Part shown: one piece after another, positions 1 to 6,202 of the stretch | Position numbering within the stretch: the first letter of the stretch is position 1 | Layout: each line of letters opens with the position of its first letter | Source of the DNA: Clostridia bacterium | GTDB lineage: Bacteria; Bacillota_A; Clostridia; Oscillospirales; UBA929 | Direction of reading: 5' to 3' | DNA length: 12,697 bases | Assembly: GCA_026001245.1 (NCBI GenBank) | Contig: BNZR01000043.1 | Coordinates: 1 to 12,697, forward strand | Position numbers and translations under genes: made by a program | The notes under the pieces: generated by a model | What the model saw: the letters and a program-made list of their open reading frames with translations, nothing else | Databases searched by the model: none | What the model was told of the DNA's origin: nothing

Positions 1-719
1 GTCGCGTAAGCGGTGTAATACTCCGGCACCTGCTCGTAGTCGATAGTGACGTAGTTGCCCGCTTTCCAGTCCACGTTCGCCAGATTGTAGGTTTTGCCGT
101 TGTCCGACACGGTTTTAGGCACAAGCGACGTGTCAGCTGCCGATAAATGCGGGTATTCGCGGGTGACTTTCATCTCATAGCTTGTGGTTTTCGTCCCCGC
201 AGTCTCAATCTTGATGCTTGTCACATCAAGCTGTAAAACCCCGACAAACTCGTCGTCCGTCTTGTATTCCATAGTCGGCGCGAGCAGGGTAAGGATTTTC
301 TCCAAGTCCTTGGTGTCGGTGTTCAGCGTGATGGTTTCCGTATGCGGCTTTGTTTCCGCGTTGGCGGTTTCACGCTTCAAGATGTCCGTCAAGCTGTATC
401 GCCAGCCGTTGCGCTCAAAGTCGGCGCGCGGAATGTCGGCGGGGCTTTCGGCGGCGGTCAGTTCATATGTCTTGACGATTTGCCGCCTGTTACCCTCGGC
501 GTTCTCCGTCACGTCAACCGGGTACATCTTTATTTCGGTCGGCTGCACGGGCGCGGGCGTTTCCTCCGGCTCTTGCTTCGTTTCCTTATCGGGCAGAACG
601 ACCGTAATCGTTACGTTTGACGGTTCGTTATCGTCCGTTTCAGCGGCAAACGCCACTAAGCTCGGCAGAACACAGAGGATAACGCAGACGGCGAATAATA
701 ACGTAATCAGTTTTTTCAC
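1..719 (-). CDS. Secreted/surface protein of a conjugative element, C-terminus beyond the window
   Basis: The frame is open from a GTG at 719 to the left edge, giving 239 visible residues. The GTG overlaps the upstream stop codon as GTGA (4 nt), so translation is probably coupled to the DUF4366 gene. Residues 1-26 form a signal peptide: KK, a hydrophobic core, then AFAAE as the likely cleavage region. An acidic, proline-rich linker (about 41-61) follows. The rest looks like an extracellular beta-rich domain with many Thr and Val residues and a Tyr/Trp-rich segment near 211-238. No catalytic motif is visible. I recall similar exported proteins next to DUF4366 in clostridial conjugative elements, but I cannot name the family. 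A surface or mating-pair role is inferred from position and the signal peptide only. The coding call is well supported; the function is unknown. Confidence 0.8.
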   Translation of the reverse strand, partial: MKKLITLLFAVCVILCVLPSLVAFAAETDDNEPSNVTITVVLPDKETKQEPEETPAPVQPTEIKMYPVDVTENAEGNRRQIVKTYELTAAESPADIPRADFERNGWRYSLTDILKRETANAETKPHTETITLNTDTKDLEKILTLLAPTMEYKTDDEFVGVLQLDVTSIKIETAGTKTTSYEMKVTREYPHLSAADTSLVPKTVSDNGKTYNLANVDWKAGNYVTIDYEQVPEYYTAYA

Positions 720-1600
720 TCGTCATCACCGTCCTCTCCGTCCTCCTCCAAGTCCGTTTCGGTGTCGTCGTCAAAATCGTTCTCCGGTTCGTCATAGTCG
801 TCATCGGCGGTGTCCGCGCCGTTTTTCTTCGGACGCACGATTTTGAAATAATACGCCGCGCCGCCGAACACAAGCACCGCAATCACTACAAACACGATTG
901 TACCCGTGTTCCCTCCGCTTTTGACAGGTGCGGGAGTAGGTGTAGGTTCGGGTGTGGCAATCGGCGCGGTCGGCGTCACAGTCGGCGGCGTTTCTATCGC
1001 GCTGACGCCTTTGCCGTTGCCGGACTTTGCGAGCGACGCTAAATCGTCCTCGTTGACTGTGTTCAGCAGATAGACGTTATCTGAATTGCGCTGGCGGTCA
1101 ACAATGAGATAGAACACGTTGCCGTCCGGCGTTTCGACGGTGAAAAACTCCTTGCCGTCTGCGTTGGTCGCGTTGTCAACAACCGTACCTGTGCCGTCTG
1201 GGGTAAAGGGTTTTCCGCTTTCCGAAATCCCCGATTCGGACGGCATTTCAACTGTGGGACTTGCCGTGTCGTCATTTGCGGAAGACACATAGTACGGGTT
1301 CTTGAACTGTATAGAGTTGGACGTGCGCCCTGCGCTGTCCGTCGCCTGAACCGTGACGTACTCGTCTGCGGGTTTGGCGTAGTCGCGCAGATTGAGTTCC
1401 AGCGTCTGCGCCGTGTCGTCGCTGTCGGAGACGTTGATGTGAAGCGTGTCGCCCGTGAGCCACACCTCTTTCACAATCAGCGAATCGCCGCTTTCCGGTA
1501 TTTCGGCAGCATACGCCGTTGTCCCCGCGCAAAAAATCGCGCCGATAATTAGTGCCAGCGCGATAAGCGGGAACACTTTAGTTTTCAGTGATAATCGCAT
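716..1600 (-). CDS. DUF4366-family (CD1107-like) exported, membrane-anchored protein
   Basis: This 294-residue protein has a signal peptide (about 1-32, ending AYA-AE), an extracytoplasmic domain, a Pro/Thr-rich spacer (204-226), one transmembrane helix (about 233-253) and a short basic stop-transfer sequence. It ends in a very acidic tail, with 21 of residues 261-294 being Asp or Glu. The segment at 152-187 (FFTVETPDGNVFYLIVD, then NVYLLN and NEDDL) is what I recognise as the DUF4366 signature of conjugative elements. The predicted topology is outside N-domain, cytoplasmic tail. The ATG at 1600 has GGAGG 9 nt upstream, within the last codons of DUF4315, which it overlaps by 23 nt. The family has no known activity. 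An envelope-spanning accessory role in the mating apparatus is inferred from conserved gene order. Confidence 0.88.
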   Translation of the reverse strand: MRLSLKTKVFPLIALALIIGAIFCAGTTAYAAEIPESGDSLIVKEVWLTGDTLHINVSDSDDTAQTLELNLRDYAKPADEYVTVQATDSAGRTSNSIQFKNPYYVSSANDDTASPTVEMPSESGISESGKPFTPDGTGTVVDNATNADGKEFFTVETPDGNVFYLIVDRQRNSDNVYLLNTVNEDDLASLAKSGNGKGVSAIETPPTVTPTAPIATPEPTPTPAPVKSGGNTGTIVFVVIAVLVFGGAAYYFKIVRPKKNGADTADDDYDEPENDFDDDTETDLEEDGEDGDDE

Positions 1601-1865
1601 TATTCATAGCCTCCTGTCTGATATTTGTTTGCTTGGCTTCGGCGGCGGGCGGTTTCTTCAAGATATGAAGCTCCGCATCGCTGATGAAGTCGTTTAGACT
1701 TGCGAGCGCGCCAAGGTCGCCGCCGCGCACAAGCGCGACGATTTGCTCATTTTCGAGCCTGACCTTTTCGCGTTCCAAGTCGCGGAGCTTCGCCTGAAAC
1801 TCCGCGATTTTAGCCTTGACCTTTTCGATTTCGCCTTTGACTTTCTCAATTTTGCTGTTGGTCAT
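1578..1865 (-). CDS. DUF4315-family small coiled-coil protein
   Basis: This is a 95-residue protein. Residues 1-42 form a charged amphipathic helix rich in Lys, Glu and Leu with heptad-like spacing, so a coiled coil is likely. The conserved-looking segment ENEQIVALVRGGDLGAL follows at about 38-54. This matches the DUF4315 proteins found between CD1108-type hydrolases and DUF4366 proteins in clostridial elements. There is no signal peptide or membrane segment, so it should be cytoplasmic. GGAGG lies 10 nt before the ATG, overlapping the 15-nt gap after the hydrolase stop codon. The molecular role is unknown. Its constant neighbours suggest a structural or assembly partner of the pore. Confidence 0.88.
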   Translation of the reverse strand: MTNSKIEKVKGEIEKVKAKIAEFQAKLRDLEREKVRLENEQIVALVRGGDLGALASLNDFISDAELHILKKPPAAEAKQTNIRQEAMNNAIITEN

Positions 1866-1880
1866 AAGTTCGCTCCCTCC

Positions 1881-4800
1881 TCAGTTAATGCGCCCAAAAG
1901 CGTAAAAATGGTTCTGCCAGTAAGTCGTGTCGATGTAGGTGTACTGAATCGGATTGCCGCAGTGGAGCATTCGCGGCCGCCCCGACGCGTCCGTGCCTAC
2001 ATAGATACCAACGTGCGTTACAGGCATCGGCGTTGAGTATGTGGAATGGAAGAAAACCAAATCGCCGGGTCTTGCGTCGCTTGGGAAAACAGGCGTTGAA
2101 ATGTTGTATAAGGCTGTCGCTCCAAGCCGTCCGACATTTTTGACTCCCGAATGTACGAGGACATAGGAAACGTACCCGGAGCAGTCGAATGACGTTGACG
2201 GCGACGAACCTCCCCAGACGTAAGGGTATCCGAGATATTTCTCCGCTTCCGCCATCAGAGCAGCGTAAGTGCCGTCGCCCATCGCTTCGCCCGCGTAACC
2301 GTAGCTCGGCGTAAGGCTGAAACTGCCCGTATCGGCGAAGAAAATCGGGTTGAGATATTGACCATTGCTAATGATTTCAAGGTGCAAATGCGCTCCAGTA
2401 CTCGCTCCCGTGTTGCCGACCGTCGCGATAACGTCGCCCGCTTTCACGGGCTGCCCGACAGCGACGCTAATCGTGTCGCAATGAGCGTACTTGCTAACTA
2501 AACCCTTGTCGCCCTCAATAACGACGACGTTGCCGTAATCGCCGGAGTAGCCCGCGAACGTGACAGTTCCGTCCTGCCCCGCCATAATCGGCGTTCCGAG
2601 CGGAAGTGCAATATCCACGCCCTTGTGATAATTTTTCTCGCCGGAAATCGGGTGGATTCGGTAGCCGTAGTAGCTTGACACATAGGGCAGCCAGTTTACG
2701 TCGCCAAACGGGTTCGCGATATATTGCCGACTGCCTTTGGTCTGCAACAGCAGGGCATAATGCGCGTAATCCTCGCCGCTAAGATGTGACATTGCAACGT
2801 CCGAAAACGACTGAACCGCAAGGGATACGGTCATAACGTGCCATTCGTAAGATTCTTCGCTCGTGGACGTTTCACCTGTTTCCGGGTCTTTTGTCGTCAC
2901 GGTGCGATACCGCGTTTCCGTCGTCGGTGTGAACGTCAGATTGTACTGCTCGGCGAATATCGCCCGCAAATCGCTTTCAACTGCGGCATAGCTAAAATTC
3001 TGATGCTTTACCGTGAGATACGCCATCAGTTCATACGGGTTATGGCTGATTTCACCGACATTGTAGCGGTATTCGTCATAACCGGGGTGACTGCTCTCGG
3101 CGTTCGCGATTTGCGTCTGCAAGTCGGTCTCCCATTCGGTGTAGACGAGTTCGGCGTTGTCAATGTCCGCGTCCTCCGCGAGGTAACTCGCCGTGAGTAT
3201 ACCGCCCAAGCCGCCGCTGCCCATACCGCCGAACGCGCCGATGAGCGACATAAGCGCGAACAGCAGCAGCGCAATCAGCACAATTACCGCCGCCGCAATC
3301 GGGTGACGTTTTACCGCGCCGACAATGGCTTTGCCTGCGCTTGATACGGCAGAACCCGCTTTCTTTGCGCGTTCAGCCGTCTTTTTGGCTTCCCGCGCCG
3401 ATTTCGCGTAGTCTTTCTTGATTTTCCGTTTTTGGAATGCCCGCGACAACGGGTTGCTTGCGAGTTTCGGGTTCTGCGCGAGTGTCTTTTGATATGCGGC
3501 ATTGACCGTTTTCTTGGTCACTTTTCGCTCCAACTTCTGCACCTTACGATACGGCGCGGTCTTGTGGTGACGGAGCGCGGAGCGAACCACGCCCTCGGCG
3601 GTCATTTCACCCTTGTGCGCGGCTTCCGTGCCGACATTCTCCTGCTCAACTTGGAACATCTTGCGATGCCAGAACGCCAGCGCGGAGTTTCCCGCCGCCT
3701 TGACGGGTCGCAAAGGCATAGAGCCTCTCAGATGCTCCGCTTGCGACTTGACTTCGCTCTCGAAGTACAGCTTGCGCTTGGATTTGCCCGTTTCCTCGTT
3801 GAAAACACGCTTGGAGCGGACTTTCTTCTTGGCAGGCAGTTTGGATTTAGCGTTGTCGAGCTTCGTAACCGCTTTGTCCGCTTGCTTTTGCGCCTTGCCG
3901 TACCGCTTTTGCTGCTTAACATCGCCGCGAGAGGGTATCTGCGGAGATGATTCATCGTCGGTGAAGCGGAATTTGTCGGGCTTGTCTGCTTTGAGCGGCG
4001 CGTCCGCGTGTTCGTGCTTGAGCGGTTCGCCGCTTTTTGTGCCTGATGTTGCCGCGCCGCTGCTGCTTGGGGTGTCAGGCGGGGTCGTATGAGAACGACT
4101 TGGTGGCGTATCGGGCGTTGTCACTTCTGATTTATCGACTGGCTGCCTGTGTTGTTTCGGCTTTTCAGGCGGTACAGCCGTGTCGTCGCGCGTAAAACGT
4201 AGATTTGACGGTTCACTTTGTTTAAGCGGCGTTTCCGTGCTTGGCGTTGCAACCGCGCTGTCGCCTTGATTTACGGAAATATCGCTGTCAACGGCTTCTT
4301 GCGACAGCGGTTGACGCGCTTGTTTAGATTTTCCTTGCGTCTGCGCGGCGGGTTCATCGACGTTCAGTTTAGATGGAGCTTCGTGCTTTAATGGCTTATT
4401 GTCCGTAGTAGTCGGTGTTACCGCGTCCGCTTGACGTTCCGCGTTCTGACAATACTGCGGTCGCCTGTTAGGGGGCGGCTTAGACTTCGCGCTCGGCGGT
4501 CTGTACGGAACACGTCCTGTTTCGGTTGACTGCGCCGGGTGTTGCATTTCATCGGCGTGGGTATCATCCGCTATGACCGCTTGCGACTGAACCGCCGCGT
4601 TATCGTTTGGCTTCGGCGCGGACTGCACGGCGTTATCTGCCGGAGTCTCTTGGATTGAGGACTTTTGCTCAACATCGGCGGATTCAGCCCTGTTATGACG
4701 ATAAACCTGCTTGCGGTTTTTGCTCTTAGCTGAACTTTTCCCAACTTGGGAAAAGTTCGTTTTATCCGATTGCTTCCCGCCGCGCAGGTCGAGTTCTGTA

Positions 4801-4913
4801 TCGCGCTTGCTTACGCGAACCTCGTCGCCTGTGGCGGCGTTGCGTTCCACCGCGCCGTCGCGGGTATTTTTCAGCGCGAGTTTATCGCGCCCTTTAAGTT
4901 TGCGTTTACTCAT
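1881..4913 (-). CDS. CD1108-type conjugation peptidoglycan hydrolase (M23 endopeptidase + NlpC/P60)
   Basis: This 1010-residue bitopic membrane protein should cut donor peptidoglycan so that the mating pore can pass. Residues 1-530 are basic, Pro/Ser/Thr/Lys-rich and mostly low complexity, with imperfect PLK repeats at about 174-185, 229-240 and 297-318. One transmembrane helix lies at about 537-560. The outer part carries an M23/LytM domain (about 738-860) with H763 and D767 (HKGVD), H811 (KYAHC) and HLHLE (H842, H844). A C-terminal NlpC/P60 domain (about 890-1010) has C911 (DCSG), H967 (THVGIYV) and a third polar residue, probably H984 (MLHCG). All expected catalytic residues of both domains are present. 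The ATG overlaps the DUF6674 stop codon by 4 nt (ATGA), so translation is coupled. A two-hydrolase layout is comparable in purpose to the Tn916 and pIP501 transfer hydrolases. A perfect 27-bp palindrome lies in codons 52-61. Confidence 0.93.
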   Translation of the reverse strand: MSKRKLKGRDKLALKNTRDGAVERNAATGDEVRVSKRDTELDLRGGKQSDKTNFSQVGKSSAKSKNRKQVYRHNRAESADVEQKSSIQETPADNAVQSAPKPNDNAAVQSQAVIADDTHADEMQHPAQSTETGRVPYRPPSAKSKPPPNRRPQYCQNAERQADAVTPTTTDNKPLKHEAPSKLNVDEPAAQTQGKSKQARQPLSQEAVDSDISVNQGDSAVATPSTETPLKQSEPSNLRFTRDDTAVPPEKPKQHRQPVDKSEVTTPDTPPSRSHTTPPDTPSSSGAATSGTKSGEPLKHEHADAPLKADKPDKFRFTDDESSPQIPSRGDVKQQKRYGKAQKQADKAVTKLDNAKSKLPAKKKVRSKRVFNEETGKSKRKLYFESEVKSQAEHLRGSMPLRPVKAAGNSALAFWHRKMFQVEQENVGTEAAHKGEMTAEGVVRSALRHHKTAPYRKVQKLERKVTKKTVNAAYQKTLAQNPKLASNPLSRAFQKRKIKKDYAKSAREAKKTAERAKKAGSAVSSAGKAIVGAVKRHPIAAAVIVLIALLLFALMSLIGAFGGMGSGGLGGILTASYLAEDADIDNAELVYTEWETDLQTQIANAESSHPGYDEYRYNVGEISHNPYELMAYLTVKHQNFSYAAVESDLRAIFAEQYNLTFTPTTETRYRTVTTKDPETGETSTSEESYEWHVMTVSLAVQSFSDVAMSHLSGEDYAHYALLLQTKGSRQYIANPFGDVNWLPYVSSYYGYRIHPISGEKNYHKGVDIALPLGTPIMAGQDGTVTFAGYSGDYGNVVVIEGDKGLVSKYAHCDTISVAVGQPVKAGDVIATVGNTGASTGAHLHLEIISNGQYLNPIFFADTGSFSLTPSYGYAGEAMGDGTYAALMAEAEKYLGYPYVWGGSSPSTSFDCSGYVSYVLVHSGVKNVGRLGATALYNISTPVFPSDARPGDLVFFHSTYSTPMPVTHVGIYVGTDASGRPRMLHCGNPIQYTYIDTTYWQNHFYAFGRIN
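4732..4758. repeat. Perfect 27-bp palindrome inside the hydrolase gene
   Basis: The arms are GAACTTTTCCCAA (4732-4744) and TTGGGAAAAGTTC (4746-4758) around a single central base. The 13-bp match is exact. The palindrome lies about 155-181 nt downstream of the hydrolase start, in a low-complexity coding region that reads NFSQVGKSS in frame. It has no T-tract, so it is not a normal intrinsic terminator. It could be a mobile palindromic unit, a protein-binding dyad or an mRNA hairpin. Confidence 0.9.
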
Positions 4914-5728
4914 ACCTCTAATCCGGTTGTCTTAGCGCGTTCCGGCGTCGGACGCTCAAGCTCACGTTGCGCGGCACGTTCCTTACCACGCGCTATACGC
5001 TCGGCTATCGGCGGTTTGCGCTGTTTTGCCGCCGTAGTTTCAAGCTGTTCAAGCCGCTGAACCATCGAGTTCGCAAGGCCGCTGATTTTCAGCAAAACCG
5101 TCTTTTCAGCCTTATACGGCGCGGCAACAGCTCTCGCGAGCTTGCCCGCCTCTTTCTTCGCGTCAATCGGCGGCTTGCCGACAACGATGCGCCCCATATT
5201 ACGCAGAGCGTTGTTCGCGCTGTGATATTCACGCGCGAAGCTGTTAATCCGCTCAACTGCCTTATCGCAGGACTGCGCGGACTCCCCGACGCTGCGGTCG
5301 ATTGCCTTAATCGCGCCCTTGATATGGAAGAACGACGCGAGGTTGTTCAGCGTGGACAAGCCTTTCTCCTTGAAAGCCTGAACCGCCGATTTACAGCCAT
5401 CGACAATATTTTGTTTGAGTTCCGCGAGTTGGACTTTGACCTCCGCGACCTTGTTTTCCAGCGTCTTAATCGCGTTTGTCAGCGCGGTCTTGACGGGGTG
5501 GTTCTGTACCTCTTTCATATCGGCGAGTTGCGATTTCATATCTGAAATCTTGTCCTCGGCGCGTTTGATATAGTTCTCCATTCCTTCGACGTGACCGAGC
5601 AGAGCGGACAAACCGCTCGTGTCCCTGCCGTTGTCTTTCAGTATCGAGAACAATTCTTGGACATATTGGTTTTCCGCAAGGGTTACGGGGGGCGCGGCGT
5701 CGCGTGTCACACTGGTGTGTTCGTTCAT
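4910..5728 (-). CDS. DUF6674-type helical/coiled-coil mobile-element protein
   Basis: This 272-residue cytoplasmic protein is almost entirely alpha-helical. Residues 47-112 are a strong coiled-coil candidate (repeated Lys/Glu/Leu pattern, KTLENKVAEVKVQLAELKQ). The middle (113-230) is helical and contains FFHIKGAIKAIDRSVGES. The C-terminal segment at 238-257 begins KPPIAERIARGK and resembles the tails of the SpoVG-like and DUF3848-type proteins of this operon. I assign it to DUF6674 from memory of proteins that precede CD1108-type hydrolases, with moderate certainty. The ATG has AAGG 10 nt upstream, and 21 nt separate it from XF1762. Its stop codon overlaps the hydrolase start as ATGA. No enzymatic motif is seen. 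A scaffold or assembly role is only an inference. Confidence 0.8.
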   Translation of the reverse strand: MNEHTSVTRDAAPPVTLAENQYVQELFSILKDNGRDTSGLSALLGHVEGMENYIKRAEDKISDMKSQLADMKEVQNHPVKTALTNAIKTLENKVAEVKVQLAELKQNIVDGCKSAVQAFKEKGLSTLNNLASFFHIKGAIKAIDRSVGESAQSCDKAVERINSFAREYHSANNALRNMGRIVVGKPPIDAKKEAGKLARAVAAPYKAEKTVLLKISGLANSMVQRLEQLETTAAKQRKPPIAERIARGKERAAQRELERPTPERAKTTGLEV

Positions 5729-5749
5729 AGCGTGATAACCTTCCTTTCC

Positions 5750-6202
5750 TCATAGATTTTTCAGCCATCGGCATTTACTCCCCGCAGGATATTTGTCCGG
5801 TGTTAGACGCGGACGTGATGGAACATTCCACGATTTGGCGTTAACTGTTTGTCCGTCGAGTATAAATCCGACCGCTTTCAGACTTGCGCCGCTCTCTGTC
5901 GGCAGAGTATATGTGATTGCGCGGTGATACCCCATAGCTTTTGCTGCGCGTAGAGCAGCGGCGTAGAGCTTGCTGTTGGCGTTCGGCTTGTTTTCAAGAA
6001 CGCAGCAGCGCGTGATTTCGGCTGTATAGCCGTCGTCGTGCGCCCGCGCTATCGGTCTGCCGCAAATCACAACGCCGACAAGCGTTTCTCCTGACTTCAA
6101 GCCGATTGAGAATTTGTGACCCTGCGGCGGCGCATTATGGCGGTGGTTCTCACCGACAAACTCCCGCGCCTCTTTCAGCGTAACGGGGCATAACTCATAC
6201 AT
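5750..6202 (-). CDS. XF1762-family protein, GNAT-like putative acetyltransferase
   Basis: This 150-residue protein carries features of the XF1762 family found in phages and mobile elements. NHRHNAPPQGHKFSIG (19-34) is its most typical stretch. A GNAT-like core follows: a strand at 41-48 (LVGVVICG), EITRCCV at 62-68, a helix with SKLYAAALRAAKAMGY (77-92), and ITYTLPTESGASLKAVGF (96-113), which resembles GNAT motif B with the usual E-x-x-x-x-L-x-x-x-G-F spacing. The standard pyrophosphate-binding Q/R-x-x-G-x-G/A loop is not clear, so acetyl-CoA binding is uncertain. The ATG at 6202 has GGAGG 9 nt upstream and overlaps the VirB4 stop by 8 nt. No substrate can be named. It is an accessory gene inside the pore cassette and does not resemble a pore component. 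Confidence 0.82.
   Translation of the reverse strand: MYELCPVTLKEAREFVGENHRHNAPPQGHKFSIGLKSGETLVGVVICGRPIARAHDDGYTAEITRCCVLENKPNANSKLYAAALRAAKAMGYHRAITYTLPTESGASLKAVGFILDGQTVNAKSWNVPSRPRLTPDKYPAGSKCRWLKNL

Noticed and set aside
209..229. CTTGATG/CATCAAG inverted repeat in the left-end gene
   Set aside because: Seven-bp arms with a 7-nt loop are compatible with chance, and it lies mid-gene without regulatory context.
184..846. Plus-strand frame of 220 codons at the left end
   Set aside because: It runs antisense across two overlapping minus-strand genes with clear signal peptides and family matches. Its Ser/Arg-rich composition and lack of a start signal mark it as a shadow.
2081..2089. TTGGGAAAA, a partial match to one arm of the 27-bp palindrome
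   Set aside because: Only nine bases match and there is no second arm, so it does not count as another copy.
3432..3950. Plus-strand frame of 172 codons inside the hydrolase gene
   Set aside because: It is antisense to the low-complexity Lys-rich tail, and the Leu/Arg-rich product is the expected mirror of that composition.
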